DNA of 64,000 bases, taken from Clostridiaceae bacterium OM02-2AC. GTDB lineage: Bacteria > Bacillota_I > Bacilli_A > Erysipelotrichales > Erysipelotrichaceae. The DNA lies in assembly GCA_003481775.1 (NCBI GenBank), contig QULU01000029.1:1-64000 (forward strand), written 5' to 3'. Shown here piece by piece: positions 43,298-51,452 of the stretch. The notes under the pieces are model-generated. The model was not told the origin of the DNA, did not search any database, and saw nothing but the letters and a program-made list of their open reading frames with translations. The position numbers and the translations under genes were made by a program. Position 1 is the first letter of the stretch; every line of letters begins with the position of its first letter.

Positions 43298-44088
43298 CTA
43301 CCCGTTGTATAATAGTGAATCGTATAGCCTTCCTCCAGATAACAGATGGAACTGCTGTGCAAATGCTTCCGCAGCCATGGTACCATAGCCTTGCATCCTG
43401 CTATCTCACAACCTGCGTGATTTACAACAATCATCGGAATATGCTGATCGATTGCATATTGTGCTGCATCATAATTGTTGATGCCGTCGTCACTAACGAT
43501 GACAGCATCCGGATAAAATTCCAGAAGCTCATAAAGATTCGTTGCGGCGCCACATCCGATGGCAATACGATGAATCTTTTTTTGTGGATTCCCAAACATA
43601 TAAACACCCAGCTCGCCATCCTGCCGTAAAGCTTCAGCGACATGGTGTGCCAGTGCCTCCGCAGTCATTTCAGGTATGGATGCTGCCTGATAGTAAGAGG
43701 ATACAAACCGCTCTTCAAATGTGAATCCAAGCCGGAAAGCCCACTGATCTGCAACACCGTATTCCTTTATACAGTCCCACACATCATGACAGCGGTATAC
43801 GCTGATCCCATGCTCCTTCAATATCCTTTTCTTTTCTTCTGCCGCTTTTAATGCAGCTGTATGCATCTGCGTAGAGCATTGATAAAACGGATTTTCATGC
43901 GTTATGATGAAATTGACCCTCTGCTTCACTGCCTCCAATATCGCGCCTTTACTCGCCACCCAGCATATTCCGATGCCTCTTACTTCCTGCTGATCATCTC
44001 CAAACAGCAGATGATCTCTTGTTTTCACATTGCGGCGCACCCAGGTGCCCTGCTGTTCCAGCAGTGCTGTAACTTCATGTATCTTCAT
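43294..44088 (-). CDS. NIF3-family dinuclear metal-binding protein
   Basis: A 264-residue protein of the NIF3/DUF34 family. Metal-ligand segments are visible: NFIITHENPFY, YRCHDVWDCIKEYG, and near the end MIVVNHAGCEIAG. The usual HHP/HP element is HEN here. NIF3 proteins are proposed GTP cyclohydrolase-like or other metal hydrolases, with no settled role. It lies last after the PTS genes but behind a terminator (44124-44149), so it may be separately expressed. GAGGAGG lies seven to eight bases upstream. Confidence 0.82.
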   Translation of the reverse strand: MKIHEVTALLEQQGTWVRRNVKTRDHLLFGDDQQEVRGIGICWVASKGAILEAVKQRVNFIITHENPFYQCSTQMHTAALKAAEEKKRILKEHGISVYRCHDVWDCIKEYGVADQWAFRLGFTFEERFVSSYYQAASIPEMTAEALAHHVAEALRQDGELGVYMFGNPQKKIHRIAIGCGAATNLYELLEFYPDAVIVSDDGINNYDAAQYAIDQHIPMIVVNHAGCEIAGCKAMVPWLRKHLHSSSICYLEEGYTIHYYTTGS

Positions 44089-44123
44089 TGCAATAGCCTC
44101 CTCTTCACAAGTATTAGATATCG

Positions 44124-44149
44124 AAAAAACACATCAGCGATGTGCTTTT
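44124..44149 (-). terminator. Terminator after the lactose/cellobiose PTS operon
   Basis: On the minus strand CACATC-GCT-GATGTG forms a tight six-base-pair stem flanked by A and followed by six T. It separates the EIIC gene from the NIF3 gene. Confidence 0.8.
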
Positions 44150-44158
44150 CACGTTGTT

Positions 44159-45460
44159 TTATTCTTCTGTTTCCTCCATAGCCTCCAAACGGACACACTG
44201 TTTTTCATGTGCCTTGAAGAACGGATAATACATGACAATGTCAAGAATAATCAGAGCAATAATCAGGAACAGTGCACGAATATCCATCGTTGACAGAAAT
44301 GCTCCCGGAAGGGATGGCATCTGCCAGGAAAGCATGGCAAACGTTCTACCTATGATGTTATATTTCATCAATGTAAAAGCTATGACTGCATTCACTGTTG
44401 ATGTCATCAGAAATGGTATGAGATAAAACGGATTCAGCATAATCGGCACACCGAAGATAATCGGTTCACCAATACCGAAGAAGGATGGGAGTATGCCAAT
44501 ACGCCCCACTGTTTTCAGCTGTTTTGATTTTGAGCGAACAAGCAGAATCGCTAATGCTAATAGAGAACCGCAGCCTCCGATAATGACGAAATATACCCAG
44601 AATGGTGTTGTAAATACATGTGGCAGAGCTTCTCCGGCAGCTTTCGCCGCTGCGTTGATTGACAGATTTCCATCACGGATCGGTCCCAATACACCAGCTA
44701 AGGCCGCATCATGGATACCGAAAAACCAGAAGAAGTGTACCAGCAGGGTCATAATCACTGTAAATAGGAGACTGTCCGCTGCCTGGAAGGATGGTGCCAT
44801 CGCCCCGTATATAAACCCCGGAAAGGTTGTGTTAAACGCATGGAATACAGCATACACTGCCACATAGCATGAAATGATGATAAAGCCTGGTACCAGTGAT
44901 GCAAATGTTTCAGATAATGATGCCGGTACACTTGGCGGTAAGGTTATCCTTCCCCAATTATGGGAACGCATGAAATGATATGCTTCTACTGTGAAAATCG
45001 CGATGATGATTGCCGGCAACAGACCGCGCCCATCCATATAGGAAATCTCCGCAATTTTTCCATCCCAGCCTAATTGCTGCGGTGTCAGTACGAGCATTAG
45101 AAAACCACAGACAGAAAGCATGGTAGGCATCAATACATCGTGCTTAAAATGCTTCGTCAGAAAATAGGTAATACCGATGCATACATAAACCGCCATTCCC
45201 CCCAAAGTTAATGCGTTGATCCATGACAGCAACGTAGCATTATCCTGTGCAAAGGATGCCCATGCCAGAAGAAAGCCGTTTGTTGTCTCCTCGCTAACCG
45301 GTGCTGCACCGATGACGGCAGCCACCCCACCCATCAGTGTAATCGGCATTAAAGAAATGAATGCATCACGTATTGCTTTTAAATGCCTTTGTGAACTTAA
45401 TTTATTAGCCAGCGGCAGAATATGTTTTTCTATCTTCTCGTTAAATGTAGCGAAACTCAT
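44159..45460 (-). CDS. PTS lactose/cellobiose-family EIIC permease
   Basis: A 433-residue polytopic protein with family landmarks: IEKHILPLANKLSSQRHLKA at the start, FISLMPITLMGGVAAVIGA in the first helix, WFFGIHDAALAGVLGPIRD in the central loop, and GIGEPIIFGVPIMLNPF near the substrate site. It transports cellobiose or another beta-glucoside with the EIIA and EIIB of this operon. GGAGGAG precedes the ATG. Confidence 0.94.
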   Translation of the reverse strand: MSFATFNEKIEKHILPLANKLSSQRHLKAIRDAFISLMPITLMGGVAAVIGAAPVSEETTNGFLLAWASFAQDNATLLSWINALTLGGMAVYVCIGITYFLTKHFKHDVLMPTMLSVCGFLMLVLTPQQLGWDGKIAEISYMDGRGLLPAIIIAIFTVEAYHFMRSHNWGRITLPPSVPASLSETFASLVPGFIIISCYVAVYAVFHAFNTTFPGFIYGAMAPSFQAADSLLFTVIMTLLVHFFWFFGIHDAALAGVLGPIRDGNLSINAAAKAAGEALPHVFTTPFWVYFVIIGGCGSLLALAILLVRSKSKQLKTVGRIGILPSFFGIGEPIIFGVPIMLNPFYLIPFLMTSTVNAVIAFTLMKYNIIGRTFAMLSWQMPSLPGAFLSTMDIRALFLIIALIILDIVMYYPFFKAHEKQCVRLEAMEETEE

Positions 45461-45484
45461 AACTGTTCTCCTCCTTCTATGACA

Positions 45485-45775
45485 TCAGTCTTTCAGTATT
45501 TTTTTGATTTCTTTATATACACCCTTGCCATCCATCATACCGTAATGCTGTGGTGCAATGGCTTTAACCGGTATTGCTACCTGTGCTTCAATTGTCGGAA
45601 TCTGATGACGAATCTGCGGACCCACCAGAATCAGATCTACGCCATCCACATAATCGATGAATTCTGCCTCCCCGTAGGCATGAACCTCCATCGTACCTGC
45701 ACTCGCCTCCTGAATACGTTTTGCCAGCATTCCTGTTGACATTCCCGCATTGCATACCAGCATAATCTTTTTCAT
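45485..45775 (-). CDS. PTS lactose/cellobiose-family EIIB component
   Basis: A 96-residue cytoplasmic phosphocarrier. The phospho-cysteine is in MLVCNAGMSTGMLAKRIQ and VDLILVGPQIRHQIPTIEAQ is the conserved rear segment. The start is ATG 45775, with GGGAGG six bases upstream; an upstream codon at 45811 would overlap the glucosidase gene. Confidence 0.93.
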   Translation of the reverse strand: MKKIMLVCNAGMSTGMLAKRIQEASAGTMEVHAYGEAEFIDYVDGVDLILVGPQIRHQIPTIEAQVAIPVKAIAPQHYGMMDGKGVYKEIKKILKD

Positions 45776-45791
45776 AATTTTCCTCCCTGTC

Positions 45792-47171
45792 TCAGCGCTT
45801 TTGCTGCTCAATCATATTTTTAAACCAGGTATAGCTCTTCTTTGGTTTCCGCTGCAACCCGTTTTCAAAATCTACGGCAACGAGGCCATACCGCTTTTCA
45901 CAACCATTCTTCCAGGAATACAAATCAAAGGAGCTCCATGCGAAATATCCACGTACATCAACACCAGCCTCCATAGCCTCATGCATTGCCTGCAAATGAT
46001 CCTTCATAAAGGATATCCGATAATCATCCTGCACTTCATTCACGGTAACATCCTCATACATTCCGATTCCGTTTTCTGTAATATAAACAGGTAGATTGTA
46101 TTTCGCCTTTACCTCAAGCAATCCATCCTTTAAACCCTTCGGATAGATTTCGGTATCCCATTCCGTATAGGTACTGGCAGGATCATGCATAACCTGTTCA
46201 AACCAGCCTTTGACAATCACTTTACTGCTTCCCTTTCCCTGCTTTCCGCTATTGTTCACAACAAAGGTGGTTTCTCCTTCTGTATACGGCTTGACCAGTG
46301 TACGCGAGTAATAATTCAATCCCAGGAAATCAACGGTGTACTCTTTGATAATCTGCAGCTGTGCGGGCTGTATCATCGAAAGATCATACGTTTTAGACAG
46401 CTCACTAAGCAAATCAATCGGAATTTCTCCTTTGGCGGCAGTATCCAGAATCCAGTTGTTGCAATAATTATCTGCATAGCGCATAGCAATCCTTGTATTT
46501 ATCGTGTCATCAACCCCATTCACTGGTGTAAAGCTGTGCACAATACCGATCGTTCCGGGATATTTTCCCTGACGGAATGCACGAACACCAAGTGCACTAG
46601 CATACATAACATGATAAGCTGCATGGATCATCGCCTGTGGATCCTGTCTGCATGGCGGATAATTGCCAATTAAATAACCGCTTGCTATAAACCATTTCGG
46701 CTCATTGAACGTAACCCAATGATTTACCTTCTCATGAAAGTTGTCAAAGCATACTCTGGCATAGGTTTCAAAGGCCTCACAAACCTCTTCATTCTGCCAG
46801 CCTCCGCAATCCTCCCAATACTGTGGAAGATCCCAATGGTACAGTGTTACGAATGGTTCAATTCCATATGTATGGCATGCATCCAGCAGTCGATGATAAA
46901 AAGCAATCCCCTTTTCGTTTATCTCACCTGCTTTATTTTTAATGATTCTAGGCCATGATAACGAAAACCGATATGCATTTTGTCCGCCCTCTTTCATCAT
47001 ACGGATATCCTCTTCAAACCGATGATAGTGATCACTTGCAATATCTCCATTTTCCAGCCCTTCTTCATGCAGATAATGATCCCACATAGATTCCGCTTTA
47101 TCATCCAGATTCCATGCCCCCTCACATTGGTAGGAGGCACTTGCTCCGCCCCATAAGAAATTATTGCTCAT
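45792..47171 (-). CDS. GH1 6-phospho-beta-glucosidase
   Basis: A 459-residue glycosidase. The acid/base Glu is in WVTFNEPKWFI and the nucleophile Glu in VYITENGIG; FLWGGASASYQCEGAW and RFSLSWPRI are typical GH1 blocks. It splits phosphorylated beta-glucosides delivered by the adjacent PTS. ATG 47171 is preferred because GAGAGG lies upstream; it overlaps the EIIA gene by 11 bases. Confidence 0.93.
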   Translation of the reverse strand: MSNNFLWGGASASYQCEGAWNLDDKAESMWDHYLHEEGLENGDIASDHYHRFEEDIRMMKEGGQNAYRFSLSWPRIIKNKAGEINEKGIAFYHRLLDACHTYGIEPFVTLYHWDLPQYWEDCGGWQNEEVCEAFETYARVCFDNFHEKVNHWVTFNEPKWFIASGYLIGNYPPCRQDPQAMIHAAYHVMYASALGVRAFRQGKYPGTIGIVHSFTPVNGVDDTINTRIAMRYADNYCNNWILDTAAKGEIPIDLLSELSKTYDLSMIQPAQLQIIKEYTVDFLGLNYYSRTLVKPYTEGETTFVVNNSGKQGKGSSKVIVKGWFEQVMHDPASTYTEWDTEIYPKGLKDGLLEVKAKYNLPVYITENGIGMYEDVTVNEVQDDYRISFMKDHLQAMHEAMEAGVDVRGYFAWSSFDLYSWKNGCEKRYGLVAVDFENGLQRKPKKSYTWFKNMIEQQKR

Positions 47172-47487
47172 ATTTTTCCATCCTCTCATATAACTCGATC
47201 AGCTCTCCACTCATCTCCACAGCGATGGAGGATGAAGTGATGTGATCTTCTGCGTGAATCAGTAAAAGGTTCATATCAAGCTCTCCTTCCTGATTGGCCA
47301 TGATGCGCAGCAGCTTCGCATGAAGCTTCTGTGCCTCCACCATTTCTTCTTTTGCTATGCTCAGCTTTTTTTCACCTTCCTTAAATGCGTTGCTTTTTAC
47401 AAGCTGTAATGCTTCATAAGCTGTGCTGCGTGCATTCCCGCTGTGTAGTATCAGCTGAAAAGAATATTGCTCGGTATCAATCATCAT
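47161..47487 (-). CDS. PTS lactose/cellobiose-family EIIA component
   Basis: A 108-residue helical phosphocarrier, first gene of the operon. The active histidine is in NLLLIHAEDHITSS; LILHSGNARSTAYEALQLVK is the first helix signature. AAGGAG lies upstream of the ATG. It faces the hydrogenase gene across a 220-base divergent regulatory region. Confidence 0.92.
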   Translation of the reverse strand: MMIDTEQYSFQLILHSGNARSTAYEALQLVKSNAFKEGEKKLSIAKEEMVEAQKLHAKLLRIMANQEGELDMNLLLIHAEDHITSSSIAVEMSGELIELYERMEKYEQ

Positions 47488-47550
47488 AATCTCACTCCTT
47501 CTTTAACTGCCTTTATTTTACACCTCTCTTCCATTCACGAAAAATTTACA

Positions 47551-47572
47551 TTTGCCGCTGTATAGCGGTAAA
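47551..47572. promoter_or_regulatory. Palindromic operator candidate upstream of the cellobiose-type operon
   Basis: TTTGCCGCT (47551-47559) and AGCGGTAAA (47564-47572) form a nine-base inverted repeat with one mismatch and a four-base GTAT centre. It lies 64 bases upstream of the EIIA gene, a suitable place for the PRD regulator or another DNA-binding protein. It does not match the cre consensus. Confidence 0.55.
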
Positions 47573-47628
47573 TTCACAACCTATTTCAGAGAAGCTGTTT
47601 ACAGAATACACAAAGAAATAAAATATGA

Positions 47629-47657
47629 TTGACTTCCTTTCCATAAAAAGGTAAAAT
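47629..47657 (+). promoter_or_regulatory. Sigma-A promoter of the hydrogenase gene
   Basis: TTGACT (47629-47634), a 17-base spacer and TAAAAT (47652-47657). Transcription should start near 47664, directly at the palindrome at 47666-47686. Confidence 0.75.
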
Positions 47658-47665
47658 TAAATTAT

Positions 47666-47686
47666 AATTAAGAATTATTCTTAATT
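47666..47686. promoter_or_regulatory. Perfect 21-bp palindrome at the hydrogenase transcription start
   Basis: AATTAAGAAT and ATTCTTAATT flank a single central T, giving perfect ten-base arms. The core TAAGAAT-T-ATTCTTA has the 7-1-7 geometry of Fur/PerR-family boxes and shares their AAT-N-ATT centre, although the outer bases differ. A repressor here would block transcription at about +3 to +23. Confidence 0.65.
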
Positions 47687-47708
47687 TAACTATAGAGGAG
47701 ATAAGTAT

Positions 47709-49583
47709 ATGAGTAAACATTTATCCATGGATGTACGGGTACCAATCGAGGAAGGAAACCCGGCCATTCGCAGAATTGAAAGTCTCTGTATCAAATGCGG
47801 ACAGTGTCGGGACGTATGTCAGAAACAGATTTCCGTCGGTCATCATTACGATCTTTTAAAAACCGGAGATACAGCGATCTGTATTCATTGCGGACAATGC
47901 GCCAATGTCTGTCCTACCGGTGCTATCACAGAAATTCAGGACTGGATGCAGGTACAGTCTGTCATTCAGGACAGCGGTAAGACCGTAATCGCCATCACAT
48001 CTCCAAGCGTCCGTGTCTCTCTGGGAGAGGAATTCGGCATGCAGCCGGGAAGCTATGTTGAAGAACAGATGGTAGGCAGTCTTCGTGCACTTGGTTTTGA
48101 TTATGTGTTCGATACGACCTTTGCTGCTGATTTAACGATTATGGAAGAGGCAAGTGAGCTGATTGAGCGTATACAGACGAAACAGCCACTGCCGCAGTTT
48201 ACCAGCTGCTGCCCTGCCTGGGTGAAATTCGCAGAAACCTATTATCCGGAGCTGCTGCCTAATTTATCCACCAGCAAATCACCAATTTCCATGTTTGCAC
48301 CAACCATCAAAACATGGTTTGCGGAGAAAGAAGGTCTGGATGCAGATGATATTTATGTTGTAGCCATCACACCGTGTACAGCGAAAAAGTTTGAAATCAT
48401 GAGAGAGGAATTAAGCGATGCCGCAAATTATCTGGATCGAAAGCCTGCGCAGGACTGCGATCGTGTAGTCACAACAAGAGAACTGGCACACTGGATGCGT
48501 GCGCGTAATCTGGATTTGGAAAGCGTAGAAGAAAGCGATTATGATTCTTTGATGCCAAGAGGAAGCGGTGCCGGTATCATCTTCGGTAATACAGGCGGCG
48601 TCATGGAGGCAGCAATTCGCAGTGCATATTATTTCCTGACAAAGGAACAGCCGCAAAAGAATCTTCTCCAGCTGGAGGCTGTGCGCGGCATGGAGGGGGT
48701 TCGTAAGGCCGAACTGACTATTCAGGAGCTGCCTTTGAAGGTTGCTGTTGTTCATGGAACCGATAATGCCAGAAAGTTTTTACATCATCTCAAGGAGAGC
48801 AAGGAGCACTTTGACTTCGTAGAGGTTATGACATGTCCGGGAGGCTGTATTTCAGGCGGTGGACAAACGAAGCATATCGGCGAGGATATGGATACTGTCC
48901 GAAGGGCAAGAATTCAGTCACTGTATGATAAGGACAGCAGTATCACTCTACGCAATTCTCACGATAACCCGCATATTCAGAAGGTGTATGCGGAATTTTA
49001 TGGGAAGCCGCTCAGTGATCTGGCAGAAGCATTGCTGCATACAAATTACGAAGCAAGAAACGATTTACAGGAGAATCCATCCCGCTATGAAGCTATGTAT
49101 CAAGCAGATACACCTGCACAGGAGCCTGTCAAAGAGCAGACTATGGATGTACGCTACCGCTGTACCATCTGCGGTTATATTTATGAGGGTGATATCACGA
49201 AGGAGTCTGATGATTACAAATGTCCGATCTGCACGGTTCCAAAGGATATGTTTGTAAAGGTAGAGGATGCACCTGTACAAGAGCCTGTCAAAGAGCAGCC
49301 TATGGATGTACGCTACCGCTGTACCATCTGCGGATATATTTATGAGGGGGATATCACGAAGGAACCTGATGATTACAAATGTCCGATCTGCACGGTTCCA
49401 AAGGATATGTTTGTAAAGGTAGAGGATGCACCTGTACAAGAGCCTGTCAAAGAGCAGCCTATGGATGTACGCTACCGCTGTACCATCTGCGGATATATTT
49501 ATGAGGGGGATATCACGAAGGAACCTGATGATTACAAATGTCCGATCTGCACGGTTCCAAAGGATATGTTTGAAAAAATATAA
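47709..49583 (+). CDS. [FeFe] hydrogenase with three C-terminal rubredoxin-like domains
   Basis: A 624-residue soluble protein. Residues 20-75 hold two [4Fe-4S] clusters (Cys27/30/33/37 and Cys58/61/64/68). The H-cluster domain has L1 TSCCPAW (165-171; Cys167/168), L2 TPCTAKKFE (221-229, Thr instead of the usual Met) and L3 VMTCPGGCISGGGQ (373-386; Cys376, Cys380). After residue ~480 come three rubredoxin-like domains, each with CTICGY and CPIC knuckles (first: Cys485/488 and Cys505/508), spaced 53 residues apart and joined by VQEPVKEQPMD linkers. The core can evolve or consume hydrogen; the rubredoxins suggest direct electron exchange with a rubredoxin-type partner or an oxygen/peroxide-reducing enzyme. 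GAGGAG precedes the ATG. It is monocistronic. Confidence 0.92.
   Translation: MSKHLSMDVRVPIEEGNPAIRRIESLCIKCGQCRDVCQKQISVGHHYDLLKTGDTAICIHCGQCANVCPTGAITEIQDWMQVQSVIQDSGKTVIAITSPSVRVSLGEEFGMQPGSYVEEQMVGSLRALGFDYVFDTTFAADLTIMEEASELIERIQTKQPLPQFTSCCPAWVKFAETYYPELLPNLSTSKSPISMFAPTIKTWFAEKEGLDADDIYVVAITPCTAKKFEIMREELSDAANYLDRKPAQDCDRVVTTRELAHWMRARNLDLESVEESDYDSLMPRGSGAGIIFGNTGGVMEAAIRSAYYFLTKEQPQKNLLQLEAVRGMEGVRKAELTIQELPLKVAVVHGTDNARKFLHHLKESKEHFDFVEVMTCPGGCISGGGQTKHIGEDMDTVRRARIQSLYDKDSSITLRNSHDNPHIQKVYAEFYGKPLSDLAEALLHTNYEARNDLQENPSRYEAMYQADTPAQEPVKEQTMDVRYRCTICGYIYEGDITKESDDYKCPICTVPKDMFVKVEDAPVQEPVKEQPMDVRYRCTICGYIYEGDITKEPDDYKCPICTVPKDMFVKVEDAPVQEPVKEQPMDVRYRCTICGYIYEGDITKEPDDYKCPICTVPKDMFEKI
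49114..49577 (+). repeat. Three tandem 159-bp coding repeats encoding rubredoxin domains
   Basis: The period is exactly 159 bases (53 codons): the ATGGATGTACGC anchor occurs at 49143, 49302 and 49461. Units 2 and 3 look almost identical at the DNA level, and unit 1 differs at only a few positions. This indicates recent duplication or ongoing homogenisation inside the hydrogenase gene, and makes copy number prone to change. Confidence 0.9.
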
Positions 49584-49596
49584 TGGTTATATGAAC

Positions 49597-49632
49597 GCAA
49601 TACCTGTGTTAATACATGGGTATTGCTTTTTT
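49597..49632 (+). terminator. Terminator of the hydrogenase gene
   Basis: GCAATACC (49597-49604) and GGTATTGC (49619-49626) pair perfectly and are followed by six T. The remaining bases to 49856 contain no supported feature. Confidence 0.85.
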
Positions 49633-49856
49633 CGATAACAAGCAGAATATCTATACAAGAGAATCAATCTGCAGATGATTGAATACTTCCAATGTGTCTA
49701 TTGCAGAAGCTTCTTACTAACAAAAATCATAATGTGGCCATTCCCTATAACATGAACAATAACGCAGGCATTCCCTGTCCTAATCAAATCTCTCTATATA
49801 TATGCATATGAATTATGTCTTTTCTTTTTTGGCATGCAGAAAAGGTATGCTTGAAA

Positions 49857-49880
49857 CAAAAAAAGGACACTTAGGTCCTT
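49857..49880 (-). terminator. Terminator of the DHH phosphoesterase gene
   Basis: On the minus strand AAGGAC and GTCCTT pair across a six-base loop and are followed by seven T. It begins 24 bases after the stop codon. Confidence 0.8.
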
Positions 49881-49903
49881 CGCTCACTTCAAAAAGTGTT
49901 AAT

Positions 49904-50821
49904 TCAGCTATTCATCCTTTTCATATCACTCAGTAGCTGTTCCAGCTTTTCTTCCATCGTATCGTCCGAAAACTGGCAGGTACCGACAACACGGTGACCG
50001 CCACCGCCATACTTCAGCATCAGCGCACCGACATCAATCGTGCAGGTTCTGTTCATTATACTGTAGCCAACAGCTGCAGAACAGCCATTTCCACCCTTAC
50101 CATTTACAATCCATACAGAAATATTCGCATCCGGATACAGGCCATAAATCAGAAAACGATTGCCGGTATAAATTGGGTCAACACCGCGAAGATCGGAAAT
50201 GATAATTTTGTTTTGTACCGTTGTATGCTGCTTCACCATATCGATGAATTTTTCAGTCTGGTCCCAATACAGCTCTATACGTTCCCGAACATCTGCTTCT
50301 GCCATAATTTCATGGATATTCATCGTACTGCACCAGTTTATCATTTCTTCCATCAATGCATAATTACTGATTCTGAAATTGCGAAATCGTCCCAGCCCGG
50401 TACGCGGATCCATGATAAAACCAAGCAGAATCCAATCATTGGGATGCAACACCTCTTCAAAGGTTAAATTGGCACTGTCCACCTTATCCACCGCTTCCAG
50501 TAAATCATCATATCTTGGGAACCGTTCTCTGCCTCCATAATAATCATAAATGATATGAGCACAGCTTGGAGAATATCTGCTTTCCCCCTTGTATTTTCCT
50601 TTGTATGCATTACGTTCCTCTTCACTGGAATGATGATCAAACCACAGACCACAGCCTTCCACAAAGGGAACATTCGCAAGACAGTCATCCTGTGTAACCT
50701 CAATCAAGCCGTCCTGCAAATCCTTTGGATGAACGAATTTCCAATGATCGATGACCCCTGCTTCCTTCAGAAACACAGCACATGCCAATCCATCGAAATC
50801 CGATCTTGTCAATAATCTCAT
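49904..50821 (-). CDS. DHH-family phosphoesterase
   Basis: A 305-residue protein with the DHH superfamily motifs: RSDFDGLACAVFL (motif I), GLWFDHHSSEEE (the DHH motif), a conserved VDKVDSANL segment, and a C-terminal DHHA1 glycine-rich loop KYGGGGHRVVGTCQF. These manganese-dependent enzymes cleave phosphodiester or phosphoanhydride bonds (nano-RNA, cyclic dinucleotides or polyphosphate); the precise substrate is not evident. GGAGGAG lies upstream of the ATG. It is monocistronic. Confidence 0.85.
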   Translation of the reverse strand: MRLLTRSDFDGLACAVFLKEAGVIDHWKFVHPKDLQDGLIEVTQDDCLANVPFVEGCGLWFDHHSSEEERNAYKGKYKGESRYSPSCAHIIYDYYGGRERFPRYDDLLEAVDKVDSANLTFEEVLHPNDWILLGFIMDPRTGLGRFRNFRISNYALMEEMINWCSTMNIHEIMAEADVRERIELYWDQTEKFIDMVKQHTTVQNKIIISDLRGVDPIYTGNRFLIYGLYPDANISVWIVNGKGGNGCSAAVGYSIMNRTCTIDVGALMLKYGGGGHRVVGTCQFSDDTMEEKLEQLLSDMKRMNS

Positions 50822-51382
50822 GTGAGCTCCTCCTTTGATATGTATACCATCAGTTTATCACTAAATATAAGCACAAGCAAGAGAAAGCCCTTTCAATAGA
50901 TACTTATACTGTATCAATCATCGCTGTGTGCAGCCTTCTTTACACACAGATTTCACAACAATATAACATCAGATATGTGATATGAATAGAGCATCGCTCC
51001 CATTAAATATAGATTCTGTGTCGCGTAATTGTTATACACTTTATTGGCTATATGGTTTTTGTTTCACACCGTAAAAAGAAAGCATCATACAGTGATTGGT
51101 TTATATGATCGCAGCTTCTTAGCTATGTGGAAAATCAAATCTGAAAAACACACAGGTATTGGAAACAGCTGTCTATTAATATTACCTCGATTTCATTTGC
51201 ATAGCGCTTTTCTTTCTGTGAACAGGACGAAGCATGGCTGTCATTCGCTAGGAATGTAAAAGGATGAAAATCCCTTAGGTTTTCGATAGAAGAATGTCCC
51301 CCTGCAGATAAGAAAAAAGGATCAAGAGCATCACAAGCCGATGAACTTAACCCTTTGTTCTTTTGTTTTGCGACGATATTCT
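50822..51382. other. Intergenic region, no convincing gene
   Basis: About 560 AT-rich bases. A 76-codon plus-strand frame at 51029-51259 has no good ribosome binding site and no recognisable pattern. No RNA gene or repeat was seen. Confidence 0.5.
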
Positions 51383-51416
51383 AAAGAAAATAAGACCCTA
51401 TTTAAATTAGATCCTT
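51383..51416 (-). terminator. Probable terminator of the hexitol-type operon
   Basis: On the minus strand AAGGATCTA and TAGGGTCTT pair with one mismatch and two G-T pairs across a six-base loop, followed by a T-rich ATTTTCTTT. It lies about 40 bases after the dehydrogenase stop codon. Confidence 0.55.
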
Positions 51417-51452
51417 ATCTTCTTTCGTATAGCCTATGATACCTGCTTCTGC

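Noticed and set aside
49065..49439. 124-codon minus-strand frame with internal repeats
   Set aside because: It is the antisense shadow of the rubredoxin repeats; its repeats only mirror the coding repeats.
51029..51259. 76-codon plus-strand frame upstream of the DHH gene
   Set aside because: No ribosome binding site, no motif, AT-rich chance frame.
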